A stretch of 16,626 bases of DNA, taken from positions 1-16,626 of the forward strand of contig JANYAJ010000189.1 of the NCBI GenBank assembly GCA_025361385.1. Reading direction: 5' to 3'. Under the pieces are notes generated by a model. The model was not told the DNA's origin. It ran no database searches and worked only from the letters and a program-made list of their open reading frames with translations. Below, piece by piece: positions 6,929 to 14,792 of this stretch (its first letter is position 1; each line of letters opens with the position of its first letter). This DNA is from Nitrospira sp. GTDB taxonomy: Bacteria > Nitrospirota > Nitrospiria > Nitrospirales > Nitrospiraceae. The translations under genes and the position numbers were made by a program.

Positions 6929-7549
6929 ATGGAACAATTACGTCGGAGTCTGGTGGGATTACTCATAGGAATGAGTTCGGTCGTCGGCATTGGCTCAAGC
7001 AACCTGCTTGAGCCAAGCCCCGCTCAGGCGAGAGAAGAAGGAACCATACTCATGGCAGCACAAACACCCATGGTCTACGATTTCACGCTGAACGATATCG
7101 ATGGCAAGCCGGTCTCGCTAAGCCAGTTCCGTGGCAAGGTCCTGTTGTTGATCAACACGGCCAGTCTCTGTGGCAATACGCCGCAATACACGGACCTTGA
7201 AAAGATGTACGAGCAGTATCGGGAGAAGGGCTTTGAGATCCTGGCGTTCCCTGCCAACAACTTCGGACAACAGGAACCAGGAACGAATGCCGAGATCAAA
7301 ACGTTCTGCTACACCAAATACAGTCTGTCGTTTCCGCTCTTCAGCAAAATCAGCGTGAAAGGCGACGACAAACATCCACTCTACCGGTACCTGACCGAAC
7401 AAAGCCCGTTCCCCGGTGAAGTGGAGTGGAACTTTCAGAAGTATCTGGTCGACCGGTCAGGAAAGGTCGTCGCACGATACCCGCACCGCACAAAGCCCTT
7501 GGCGCCCGAGATCGTCCAGGATGTCGAACGCGTGCTCGCGGCCCGCTAA
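6929..7549 (+). CDS. Exported glutathione-peroxidase-family (thioredoxin-type) peroxidase
   Basis: Reduces hydrogen peroxide or lipid hydroperoxides. The 206-residue protein has an N-terminal signal-like segment (RR at 5-6, hydrophobic 8-22, AQA at 32-34 as a cleavage site) followed by a complete GPx domain. The catalytic tetrad is visible: C81 (SLCGNTPQY), Q115 (FGQQEP), W167 and N168 (VEWNF). C127 in IKTFC is the position used as resolving cysteine by thioredoxin-dependent members. The cysteine of the common FPCN motif is replaced by A109. The absence of selenocysteine and presence of C127 suggest thioredoxin as reductant, which raises a supply question for an exported enzyme. GAGAGG precedes the start. 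An internal ATG at 7052 has its own AAGGA and would give a cytoplasmic form. Confidence 0.92.
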   Translation: MEQLRRSLVGLLIGMSSVVGIGSSNLLEPSPAQAREEGTILMAAQTPMVYDFTLNDIDGKPVSLSQFRGKVLLLINTASLCGNTPQYTDLEKMYEQYREKGFEILAFPANNFGQQEPGTNAEIKTFCYTKYSLSFPLFSKISVKGDDKHPLYRYLTEQSPFPGEVEWNFQKYLVDRSGKVVARYPHRTKPLAPEIVQDVERVLAAR

Positions 7550-7553
7550 CGCT

Positions 7554-7838
7554 TCACGTTTTTCGATAAAAAGAAATATTGGCTCGATATTCCTGAATCG
7601 CGGCGGCCAGGCTCTGGCTGCCGCGAGGGATATTCGCATCCAGGGCATCTTCAATCGCCGGATCGTCGATTTCCACATCATACCGGTCTTGCACGTTCGT
7701 CCTGACCGGCCCCTGCGTAATATCCCGCGGCATGAAGATCTCTTTCCAGACTTCCTTTTCAACCAGACAAACATCTCTGAATCGTTCATAGAGCAGCGCC
7801 AGCTTCTCCGCATCCGTTACTTTGATACGCTCTCCCAT
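7554..7838 (-). CDS. Small hypothetical protein
   Basis: I do not recognise this 94-residue soluble protein. Residues 1-35 look like charged helix, followed by a segment rich in acidic residues and Ile/Pro (about 37-68), then another helix rich in Ala and Gln. There is one cysteine (C24), no signal peptide and no membrane segment. AAAGGAG lies just before the ATG, which makes the start firm. It follows the FmdB-like gene after 18 bases and ends four bases from the convergent peroxidase gene, leaving no room for a separate terminator. Its function is unknown. Confidence 0.75.
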   Translation of the reverse strand: MGERIKVTDAEKLALLYERFRDVCLVEKEVWKEIFMPRDITQGPVRTNVQDRYDVEIDDPAIEDALDANIPRGSQSLAAAIQEYRANISFYRKT

Positions 7839-7856
7839 CCTGCTCCTTTTCTCTGT

Positions 7857-8129
7857 TTAATGAGGATGACCGTCGCCACGACATTCCCCGCCGCTCGGCA
7901 GCTGTGACGGAACTGGAATGCCTGTCATGTTCAAACCGGTCGGCTCAGGACTCGAGACCCCCACCGCGCCGGATCGTGCTGCAAATGAAGAAAAGACGCG
8001 ACGTATCGCCGCCCCACAGTCCTTGCAGGCCCTCAGCGGTTCTGCCGATACCCCCTGCATGTACTCTCTGCGTCCTGCACAGGGCGGCTGCCGCTGACAG
8101 TGATCCGTCATATACTCGTAGCTAGGCAT
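7857..8129 (-). CDS. FmdB-like zinc-ribbon protein
   Basis: A 90-residue protein beginning MPSYEY, the hallmark of FmdB-type putative regulatory zinc ribbons. Zinc ligands are C35 and C38 (CKDCG) and probably C11 with C17. The first knuckle is unusual: where the family has CxxC, here five residues separate C11 and C17, and H10 could substitute. The stretch GVSAEPLRACKDCG followed by IRRVFSSF agrees with the family. The tail (about 51-90) is Gly/Pro/Ser-rich and probably disordered, ending in His-containing residues. The ribosome binding site is weak. It lies 28 bases after the exported protein gene and 18 before a small unknown gene, in one minus-strand run. The cellular role of these proteins is not established. 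Confidence 0.82.
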   Translation of the reverse strand: MPSYEYMTDHCQRQPPCAGRREYMQGVSAEPLRACKDCGAAIRRVFSSFAARSGAVGVSSPEPTGLNMTGIPVPSQLPSGGECRGDGHPH

Positions 8130-8157
8130 CGGAACTCTTCTCGCACGATCATAGTGA

Positions 8158-8826
8158 TTACTTGTGCGAATTCATACCGGCAGGGGGAACAGACTCGACA
8201 ATGGTAAATCGCATGGTACCCACTTGATTACCGGCATGAAACGACTGTTGCCCAAGCGGTGTAATGAACAGCTTCACCAGATAGGTCCCCACGGCCCACG
8301 CATCCCCCGTCCTCTTCAATTCTAAAAACCCATAGCGTTCGTGCCCCGGCACTTCCAACGTATCTCTGCCGATCGGCACGGACGAGAAAACGCCCTTCTG
8401 CTCCTCGATAAACCATTGCGCGCTAAACTGGGTAGGATCTTCCAGTGGAGCCGACTCGAACACAATATATATCGCGGGGATGTCCCGGGGAAACACCGAG
8501 CCAGGCTCAACAGGCTTCAGGCGGGGGTCTTGTGTGTACCAACCTTTGCGGCCGAACGTATCCCACTCGACATCATATCCTCTGGCCATCTTGATCCAGG
8601 TAAACAGGGATTGAGGGATGCCCTTCTTCTGGTCGTCGAATGACGGGCTCTGCGTGGGATCTGCCTCGGTGGTCGCCTGCTCTTTCTGGACGAATGAATC
8701 CCGCGCCTCGACTCCCTCCCAGGCACAGAGTGCAAACCCCATAGCAGCCAGTATGCTCACCAGAACCTGCGTCCTTCTTTTGCTTCGCGCGCGCATGGAG
8801 GTTAGATTTATCGGCTGTTCGCTCAT
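8158..8826 (-). CDS. Exported hypothetical protein
   Basis: A 222-residue protein with a signal-anchor or signal peptide: basic region RARSKRR (12-18), hydrophobic 21-36 and a possible cleavage near 42. The mature part has no cysteines, many aromatic residues, and strand-like segments in its second half (112-213), for example IPAIYIVFE, YGFLELKR and GTYLVKLFI, which suggest a beta-sandwich. I cannot name a family. Neither candidate start (ATG 8826 or ATG 8796) has a recognisable ribosome binding site. I kept 8826; starting at 8796 would leave the signal sequence intact. It is the first gene of a three-gene minus-strand run and is divergent from the transporter at 8957. Confidence 0.75.
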   Translation of the reverse strand: MSEQPINLTSMRARSKRRTQVLVSILAAMGFALCAWEGVEARDSFVQKEQATTEADPTQSPSFDDQKKGIPQSLFTWIKMARGYDVEWDTFGRKGWYTQDPRLKPVEPGSVFPRDIPAIYIVFESAPLEDPTQFSAQWFIEEQKGVFSSVPIGRDTLEVPGHERYGFLELKRTGDAWAVGTYLVKLFITPLGQQSFHAGNQVGTMRFTIVESVPPAGMNSHK

Positions 8827-8886
8827 GCTGTTATGGTATCGGGAGCGCTGCTAGGGGTCAATGGCCGACTGACAACATAGCTCATC

Positions 8887-8922
8887 TTTATACGCTCCAT
8901 CTCAGCGTCTATGCTACGCTGA
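8887..8922 (+). promoter_or_regulatory. Putative promoter with overlapping inverted repeat, upstream of the MFS gene
   Basis: TTTATA (8887-8892) and TATGCT (8910-8915) are weak -35 and -10 boxes, four of six matches each, with a 17-base spacer. The -10 box sits inside a perfect 7-bp inverted repeat, TCAGCGT (8902-8908) and ACGCTGA (8916-8922). A dyad across a -10 box is what an operator for a dimeric repressor would look like, but no regulator gene is adjacent and the match could be chance. Confidence 0.33.
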
Positions 8923-8956
8923 TCAGATATCCCTCTCAGAAAAGGACCCTGTGTAA

Positions 8957-10354
8957 TTGACGTCGACCAACACCCTTCAAGAAACCACGCCAACCACCTC
9001 CCGACCCCCAAGTGCAGGTGAGCAGGGCCTTCGATACGGCCTTCGAGATGGGGCCTGCCAGGCCATCACACAAGGCAGTGGAGAGCAATACCTCTCTGCC
9101 TTTGCGCTGCTTCTGCATGCCAGCCCATTCCAATTGAGTGCGCTGTCGGCGCTGCCTCAACTCATCGGAACGGGGGCTCAACTTGCCTCCGTCAAACTTT
9201 TGCAGTGGTTCCCCAATCGCAAAGCGCTCATTTCTGTCGGCACCGTAGGCCAAGCCCTCGCTTGGATCCCTATCTTGCTTCTGCCTCTTCTGCTCCCACA
9301 GTGGGGGCCCTGGCTCATCGTGGGCGGCGCCGCCGTCTATTTTGCTTGCGCCCACTTCACGACACCGGCTTGGAATAGCTTGATCGCCGACTGGATCGAT
9401 CAGCACGAACGGGGCGCCTACTTCGCACGCAGAGCTCAAATCATTGCCAGCCTCAGTTTCTTCGCACTCTGCGGAGCCGGATGGGTCCTCAGCCTCTGGC
9501 AGGATTCCACCACTGCCTGGTGGGGGTTCATCATCATCTTCTCCGTCGCGGGGACCGCTCGCCTGCTCTCGGTCTTGGCCCTCTCGCCTATTCAAGATAT
9601 ACACCAGACCGCCCGTCACGAGGCACAACAAGGATTTCGCGGATTTTTCCGCCAGCGGGCCACGAAAGACTTTCGTCGTTTTCTGCTCTTCGCAGGGCTC
9701 ATGCATGTCGCCGTGTTAGTGGCCGGCCCATTTTTCGTCCTGTATATGCTGCAAGAAATCCATCTGTCCTATTTCGGGTACGGAGGATGGCTGGCAGCAG
9801 GACTGCTCGGTCAGCTCTTGACCCTACAGGCCTGGGGCCAATTCGGAGACCGCTTCGGCAACAAAGCGTTGATGTCCATCACCGGATTCACTGTGCCGTT
9901 TCTGCCCATGCTCTACCTCGTGAGCACGAACTTCGGCTTTTTGCTGGCAGTCAATTTCCTGGGTGGTGTGATCTGGGCCGGCCTGGCCTTGGGCTTGCAG
10001 AATTATGTATTCGATTCGGTCAATCCTGAGGACCGCGCGAAAGCCATTGCATTGTACAGCACGGTCAACGCCGTAGGATGGTCGGTGGGGGCCTTGCTCG
10101 GCAGTTGGTTGGTCGATGGCCTGCCTTCCCACGTCGAATGGGCAGGTGTCACACTCACGTATGCATCAAATTTGCCCTTCGTCTTCTTTCTCTCAGGCGT
10201 CCTGCGGCTACTGGTCTCTGCCTGCCTTCTTGGCACCTTCCATGAAGCGCGGCAAGTGGAGCGGCTGCCACGGCAACAACTCCTCTGGGAATTGCCGCTG
10301 GTGAAACCCCTTGCTCAATTTGTGACCTGGACACGCCCCAAAACGAATCGCTAG
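8957..10354 (+). CDS. Major facilitator superfamily transporter
   Basis: A 465-residue inner-membrane carrier with about twelve hydrophobic segments in two halves joined by a basic loop near 215-240 (QGFRGFFRQRATKDFRR). The first half includes a conserved-looking FARRAQII segment near 156-163. The second half contains WGQFGDRFGNK near 296-306, an imperfect copy of the MFS loop 2-3/8-9 motif. The substrate cannot be inferred. The start is TTG at 8957, the only start codon near the beginning of the frame that is preceded by a suitable site (AAAGGA, 8941-8946). The first 22 residues are Thr/Pro-rich and cytoplasmic. It stands alone, divergent from the exported-protein operon and convergent with a small lipoprotein gene 13 bases beyond its stop. 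Confidence 0.87.
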   Translation: MTSTNTLQETTPTTSRPPSAGEQGLRYGLRDGACQAITQGSGEQYLSAFALLLHASPFQLSALSALPQLIGTGAQLASVKLLQWFPNRKALISVGTVGQALAWIPILLLPLLLPQWGPWLIVGGAAVYFACAHFTTPAWNSLIADWIDQHERGAYFARRAQIIASLSFFALCGAGWVLSLWQDSTTAWWGFIIIFSVAGTARLLSVLALSPIQDIHQTARHEAQQGFRGFFRQRATKDFRRFLLFAGLMHVAVLVAGPFFVLYMLQEIHLSYFGYGGWLAAGLLGQLLTLQAWGQFGDRFGNKALMSITGFTVPFLPMLYLVSTNFGFLLAVNFLGGVIWAGLALGLQNYVFDSVNPEDRAKAIALYSTVNAVGWSVGALLGSWLVDGLPSHVEWAGVTLTYASNLPFVFFLSGVLRLLVSACLLGTFHEARQVERLPRQQLLWELPLVKPLAQFVTWTRPKTNR

Positions 10355-10367
10355 AAAGTCGGTCGCG

Positions 10368-10589
10368 CTAACGTGGAACCGGCGGCTGGGCGGCTCGCTC
10401 TTGCTCCTCTAGTTTAAGTTTCTCGAATGCCCGATCGGCATGGCCACGAACTTGATCCGCAGTCGGCTGTGGCGTGGGCTTGGGTTGGTCTCCAGCGCAG
10501 GCCCCAACGACCGAGCACAGCACGAAACCCATCAAACCCGCAACCGCCACTCGCCGCCATTTCTTCACCCTTGTACAATCGATCACCAT
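10368..10589 (-). CDS. Small putative lipoprotein
   Basis: A 73-residue protein with a basic start (KKWRR, 9-13), a hydrophobic stretch (14-30) and a lipobox-like VGAC ending at C31. The mature part is only about 43 residues, with a Pro/Thr/Gln-rich linker (36-44) followed by a charged helix (45-67), a layout like small outer-membrane lipoproteins that act as spacers or lids. GGGAGGAA before the ATG supports the start. I cannot name a family. It is convergent with the transporter gene and divergent from the YqeY-family gene; it appears to be a single-gene unit. Confidence 0.75.
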   Translation of the reverse strand: MVIDCTRVKKWRRVAVAGLMGFVLCSVVGACAGDQPKPTPQPTADQVRGHADRAFEKLKLEEQERAAQPPVPR

Positions 10590-10707
10590 ATCGTTCCTCC
10601 CGCATTGAGGCCCATGACTTCAACGGCGCATCGGTCCATTTTACGCCCCTCACAGCCGGAACACTACCTCACCCCTGGCCTTCCCGTTCGCCCCATATGC
10701 GTCCGCA

Positions 10708-10736
10708 TTGACTGGGTCAGACCGACAGCGTATTGT
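10708..10736 (+). promoter_or_regulatory. Putative sigma70 promoter of the yqeY-like gene
   Basis: TTGACT (10708-10713) and TATTGT (10731-10736) are separated by exactly 17 bases, five and four of six consensus matches respectively. Transcription would start near 10743, leaving a leader of about 26 bases before the ATG at 10769. It lies in the 179-base divergent gap 10590-10768, where I saw no other structure. Confidence 0.6.
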
Positions 10737-10768
10737 GCCCGACAGACCACCTGAACCCCTGAGGCTCC

Positions 10769-11215
10769 ATGTCGCTACACGACCGCCTGACAGAAGATCT
10801 CAAGCTCGCGATGAAGGCCCGCGACCAATTGCGCATGGACGTTATTCGCATGGTCAAGGCCGCCGTCATGAACAAGGAACTTGAGCTCAAAAAGGATCTC
10901 GACGATGCGGAAATGAGCCGCGTCATGACGACCATGATCAAGCAGCGCCGTGAATCCGTCGAGCAATTTGAAAAGGGCAACCGCGTCGAGCTCGCGGCAA
11001 AGGAGCGACAAGAGATCACCATTCTCGAATCTTATCTCCCTCAAGCCATTTCACCAGAACAACTCGCCACCATCGTCGACACCGCTATCCAACAAACCGG
11101 CGCACACTCGCTCAAAGAAATGGGCGCAGTGATGAAAGCGGTGATGGTCCTGGTGGCCGGACAAACGGTAGACGGCAAACAGATCAGCGAACTCGTTCGC
11201 GCCAAACTCCAGTAG
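10769..11215 (+). CDS. GatB/YqeY domain protein
   Basis: A 148-residue protein of the YqeY family, homologous to the C-terminal tRNA-binding domains of the amidotransferase subunit GatB. The sequence begins with the typical LTEDLKLAMKARDQLRMDVIRM, here residues 7-28 in two overlapping parts, then a Lys/Glu-rich helix with KQRRESVEQFEKGNR near 58-72, IESYLP-like ILESYLP (85-91), and the C-terminal MGAVMKAV helix (118-125), all of which are family signatures. It is a full-length stand-alone protein and probably binds RNA or tRNA; its physiological role is not settled. The ribosome binding site (GAGG) is weak. A good promoter lies upstream, and a separate promoter-like site after its stop suggests it is transcribed apart from the signalling genes. 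Confidence 0.9.
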   Translation: MSLHDRLTEDLKLAMKARDQLRMDVIRMVKAAVMNKELELKKDLDDAEMSRVMTTMIKQRRESVEQFEKGNRVELAAKERQEITILESYLPQAISPEQLATIVDTAIQQTGAHSLKEMGAVMKAVMVLVAGQTVDGKQISELVRAKLQ

Positions 11216-11228
11216 CCCGACCGGCACC

Positions 11229-11237
11229 TGCTATACT
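11229..11237 (+). promoter_or_regulatory. Extended -10 promoter element of the phosphorelay cluster
   Basis: TGC directly precedes TATACT (11232-11237), forming an extended -10 box, five of six matches to TATAAT. The -35 region is poor (CCAGTA), as is common for extended -10 promoters. It lies in the 71-base gap after the YqeY-family gene. The first regulator ATG (11287) is preceded by AGGA at 11277-11280. Confidence 0.45.
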
Positions 11238-11286
11238 CGAAGGTAATTGCTCACACATTCCGTGTAAGCGCCTGACAGGACACAGC

Positions 11287-11925
11287 ATGGGCATTCTTAT
11301 CGTCGACGACTCCCCGGACCAACAAGTACTCCTCCGGGCCATCCTCGGAAAGGCAGGCCATACGGATCTCCAGAGTGCCGATTCAGCACAGGCTGCATTC
11401 CTCCTGCTCAACATGGACGGCCAGACACCGCCAGCCCAAATCGACTTGGTCCTGATGGACGTCCTGATGCCGGAGCTGGATGGAGTCGAAGCCTGCCGCC
11501 AGATCAAAAGCCGACCGCATCTTCGTGACATTCCTATTATCATGGTCACGGCCAAGAGTGACCTCTCCAACCTCCAAGAAGCCTTTGCGGCCGGAGCCAT
11601 CGATTTCATCACCAAACCCGTAACCAGCGTAGAACTCCTCGCCCGCGCCGCCTCTGCGCTGGCGCTGAAGAAGGAAATGGACTGCCGTAAAGCGCGCGAA
11701 GAGGAGCTCCGTCGAAGCAATGATGAGTTGCAGAAGGCGCTACGGGAGGTCAAGGTCCTCAGAGGACTCATCCCTATCTGCGCCTCCTGCAGAAAAATCC
11801 GGAATGACGGAGGATTTTGGCAGCAATTGGAAGAATATATTGGCGAACATTCCGAGGCCGAATTCAGCCACGGCATCTGCCAGCCCTGCGTCAAAAAGCT
11901 TTATCCTGGAGTTTACCAGGAGTAG
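11287..11925 (+). CDS. Response regulator with C-terminal Cys4 module
   Basis: A 212-residue cytoplasmic regulator. The N-terminal REC domain (1-125) has the acidic pair D7/D8, phosphoacceptor D58, T88 and K110, so it should be phosphorylated. A coiled coil (about 128-158) follows. The C-terminal part (160-206) holds C165/C168 and C198/C201 in an [12 protein letters not shown] ... FSHGICQPC module that I know from the ends of many bacterial sensor and regulator proteins and that probably binds a metal; its output is not established. There is no DNA-binding or enzymatic domain. Its REC is a close paralogue of the one in the following cyclase gene and shares near-identical bases with the second receiver of the kinase, so it is probably a target of that kinase or of the HPt protein. 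Confidence 0.92.
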   Translation: MGILIVDDSPDQQVLLRAILGKAGHTDLQSADSAQAAFLLLNMDGQTPPAQIDLVLMDVLMPELDGVEACRQIKSRPHLRDIPIIMVTAKSDLSNLQEAFAAGAIDFITKPVTSVELLARAASALALKKEMDCRKAREEELRRSNDELQKALREVKVLRGLIPICASCRKIRNDGGFWQQLEEYIGEHSEAEFSHGICQPCVKKLYPGVYQE

Positions 11926-11975
11926 TTGCTACGATTTCTCAGGCTCACCACTTGCATTCACGGGGTACCGCGCGC

Positions 11976-12980
11976 ATGGGAATTTTAATCGTTGATGACT
12001 CAGCGGATGACCGACTCCTGCTTCAGTCCATTCTCTCGGCAGCCGGCTACGACCATATCCTGATCGCCGACTCAGCAGCCGATGCATTCCGGTTGCTCGG
12101 ACTCGATGGCGATAAGCGCGGAGCCGCTCGCATCGACCTCATCCTCATGGACATTATTATGCCGGAAATGAACGGCATCGAAGCCTGTCGTCAAATCAAA
12201 GCGGTCGAGCGATTCCGTGACACGCCCATCATGATGGTCACCGTCAAGACCGATCCTGTCGATCTCCAGCTCGCTTTTGCCGCAGGCGCACTCGACTATA
12301 TTGGGAAACCCATCAATAAGATTGAACTGCTGACGCGTGTCCGATCAGTCCTACGCCTGGTTCACGAAATCGATCGCCGGCAGGCGCGCGAGCAGGAACT
12401 CCTTGAGGTCATGCGCCAACTCCAGGAGGCGAACCAGATGCTTCTACGCCTATCCTGCCTTGACGGCCTCACCGGCATTACCAATCGCCGACAATTCGAC
12501 GACTTCGTGGATCAGGAATGGCGTCGGGCGGTTCGCGAATCGACGCCGCTCTCCCTGATCATGCTCGACATCGATCGCTTCAAAACTTATAACGATGCCC
12601 ATGGCCATACGTCGGGCGACGAATGCCTCCGGCAAGTGGCTGCTGCGATCTCAGGAGCCGTCAACAGACCAGGAGACCTGGTCGCTCGCTACGGCGGCGA
12701 CGAATTCGTGGTCGTCCTCCCCGGCACCCGTACGGATGGAGCGGCCCAGGTGGCGGAGACCCTTCGCCAGCGCATTCAAGCCCTCGGCATTACACATTCT
12801 GACGGCAAATTCATCACGATCAGCGTCGGCTTTGCCAGCATCATCCCAAGCCGAACCGCCTCCCCCACCGATTTAATCAAAGCCGCGGACCAAGCGCTGT
12901 ATCAGGCCAAACAAGAAGGCCGCAATCGAGCCAAGCAGGCCGGTATTCTCACGCTCGTCCCGCATTCCCACGAGGACTAA
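11976..12980 (+). CDS. Response regulator diguanylate cyclase (REC-GGDEF)
   Basis: Makes cyclic di-GMP from two GTP when its receiver is phosphorylated. The 334-residue protein has a REC domain (1-127; D7/D8, phosphoacceptor D59, T89, K111), a helical linker (128-158) and a GGDEF domain (about 160-325). The active-site motif GGDEF is intact at 240-244, and the product-inhibition site RxxD is present as R231-D234 five residues before it, so activity should be feedback-limited by c-di-GMP. I chose ATG at 11976 because MGILIVDDS matches the start of the neighbouring paralogue. The open frame extends 53 codons upstream, but that overlaps the previous gene. It lies 50 bases after the Cys4 regulator and 60 before the hybrid kinase. 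Confidence 0.95.
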   Translation: MGILIVDDSADDRLLLQSILSAAGYDHILIADSAADAFRLLGLDGDKRGAARIDLILMDIIMPEMNGIEACRQIKAVERFRDTPIMMVTVKTDPVDLQLAFAAGALDYIGKPINKIELLTRVRSVLRLVHEIDRRQAREQELLEVMRQLQEANQMLLRLSCLDGLTGITNRRQFDDFVDQEWRRAVRESTPLSLIMLDIDRFKTYNDAHGHTSGDECLRQVAAAISGAVNRPGDLVARYGGDEFVVVLPGTRTDGAAQVAETLRQRIQALGITHSDGKFITISVGFASIIPSRTASPTDLIKAADQALYQAKQEGRNRAKQAGILTLVPHSHED

Positions 12981-13040
12981 CCATCACGCGGATCCACATC
13001 GGCACGTAGCAATAGCCTTGATCGTGACAGCCTGCTGACC

Positions 13041-14792
13041 ATGCCCCGAACCACGACCAAGTCCACACTCGCCTCCACACAGAAAACACCCAAACCAAAA
13101 ACGTCCTTGGCACGGGTCCAAGCCTCTCTCAAACAGGAGCGAGCTGCCCGGAAGCGTGAAACCCTCAAACGGCACGAGGCCGAACAAGCCCTTATCCTTG
13201 CAACAGAGGCGGCGGAAGTCGCCAGCCGGGCAAAGAACGAGTTCCTCGCCAGCGTGAGTCATGAGATCCGGACACCGATGAATGCGATTATCGGCATGGC
13301 CGATCTGCTATGGGAAACAGATCTCGCCCCCGAACAGCGGAAGTATTTGCGAATTTTTCGCCGAGCCGGCGGCAACCTCTTAAACCTGATCAACGACATT
13401 CTCGACCTCTCGAAAGTCGAAGTCGGCCATCTAGAGCTGGAATCGATCGACTTCGATTTGAGCGATTTGATTGAAAAGGCCATCGAGATTCTCGCCATGC
13501 GTGCGAATGAAAAAGGGCTCGAGCTCGCCTGTCATCTGTCGCCCACCGTGCCCTGCGCCTTGATCGGAGACCCCCACCGGCTCCACCAGATACTGCTCAA
13601 CCTCATCGGCAACGCGATCAAATTTACCGACAGCGGGTCCATCACCATGCGGGTCATCAAAGACCCGGACTCCCCCATACCTGGAGCGATTCGTTTCTCT
13701 GTCAGCGATACCGGTATCGGCATTCCATCCAACAAACTCGATGACATTTTTGAGAGCTTCACCCAAGGCCACGCTTCAATCACGCGTAAGTACGGAGGCA
13801 CAGGTTTAGGCCTCACCATTTCAAAACAATTAGCCGAGCTCATGAACGGACGCATATGGGTCGACAGTACCCTTGGGCAAGGCAGCACGTTCCATTGCGC
13901 TGTACAGTTAGCGGTGCAATCCAGTCCAGCACCTACGCAGGATAACGTCCTCGTCAATCTTCGGGGAATCAGAACCCTTGTGGTGGACGACCATGACACC
14001 AACCGTCTGATTCTTCATGAAACCCTGGCCGCCTTGGGAGCAGAGGTCACAGATGTTGCATCCGGCCACGAAGCCATCGCTGAATGGCGGCGCGCCTCTA
14101 CGTCGGCGCGTCCCTACCAGCTCTTACTCCTCGACTGTCGCATGCCGGAGATGGACGGGTTCCAGGTTGCCAAAACCATCCAACAAGCCAGCGCCACACG
14201 GGGCCTGACGATTGTGATGCTGGCCTCCCACCATTGGGCCGACGACATTGCCCGCACGTACGACATGGGACTCGGCGGCTATTTGATCAAACCCATCAGA
14301 AAGTCGGATCTGCTGCAGACCATCGGCATCGCCCTCGACCGTGCTGCGGGCACCCCACACACCACGAGTTCAGCCCCCACGACCTCCTCTCCTTCGACCG
14401 AAACTAGAGCTCTTCGTATCTTATTGGTTGAAGATTCCCCGGACAATCAAGTACTCGTCCGTTCCTATTTGAAGCAGACGCCCTATCGCCTCGACATCGC
14501 GGATCACGGAGCCATCGCATTAGAGCTATTCAAGAATGGCTACTACGATCTGATCCTCATGGACATGCAGATGCCGATCATGGACGGCTATGAGGCCACC
14601 CAAGCGATCAGGGCCTGGGAGCGGGAACATGATCTCCCTCCGACACAGATCATGGCCTTAACCGCCCTGGCCCTGAAAGAAGACGGGATCAAGATTCTCG
14701 ACGCCGGCTGCAATGCCCACATGACCAAACCCATCAAGAAGCACACGCTCTTAGAAGTGCTCCAGGCTTGTAAAGGACGCGGCACCTCATGA
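13041..14792 (+). CDS. Soluble hybrid histidine kinase with two receiver domains
   Basis: A 583-residue kinase. The N-terminus is basic and disordered (1-22), then a coiled coil (23-66) and HisKA with phosphoacceptor H74 in SHEIRTP. The HATPase_c domain holds the N box (N191), DTGIGIP and [12 protein letters not shown]1 (about 313-430) has phosphoacceptor D365. REC2 (about 453-575) has D508; both retain the acidic pair and lysine. There is no membrane segment and no recognisable sensor domain, so the signal probably reaches the coiled coil through a partner protein. REC1 ends in a Thr/Ser/Pro-rich linker (about 437-452). No ribosome binding site is evident before ATG 13041. The stop overlaps the HPt gene start by four bases (ATGA), so kinase and HPt are translationally coupled. 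Confidence 0.95.
   Translation: MPRTTTKSTLASTQKTPKPKTSLARVQASLKQERAARKRETLKRHEAEQALILATEAAEVASRAKNEFLASVSHEIRTPMNAIIGMADLLWETDLAPEQRKYLRIFRRAGGNLLNLINDILDLSKVEVGHLELESIDFDLSDLIEKAIEILAMRANEKGLELACHLSPTVPCALIGDPHRLHQILLNLIGNAIKFTDSGSITMRVIKDPDSPIPGAIRFSVSDTGIGIPSNKLDDIFESFTQGHASITRKYGGTGLGLTISKQLAELMNGRIWVDSTLGQGSTFHCAVQLAVQSSPAPTQDNVLVNLRGIRTLVVDDHDTNRLILHETLAALGAEVTDVASGHEAIAEWRRASTSARPYQLLLLDCRMPEMDGFQVAKTIQQASATRGLTIVMLASHHWADDIARTYDMGLGGYLIKPIRKSDLLQTIGIALDRAAGTPHTTSSAPTTSSPSTETRALRILLVEDSPDNQVLVRSYLKQTPYRLDIADHGAIALELFKNGYYDLILMDMQMPIMDGYEATQAIRAWEREHDLPPTQIMALTALALKEDGIKILDAGCNAHMTKPIKKHTLLEVLQACKGRGTS

Noticed and set aside
8936..9706. 256-codon minus-strand open frame
   Set aside because: Shadow of the transporter gene; low-complexity Arg/Gly/Glu composition typical of antisense frames.
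11184..11894. 236-codon minus-strand open frame
   Set aside because: Antisense to the first response regulator; Ser/Arg-rich without any motif.
11817..11975. 53-codon extension of the diguanylate cyclase
   Set aside because: Overlaps the previous regulator gene; the paralogue aligns from MGILIVDDS.
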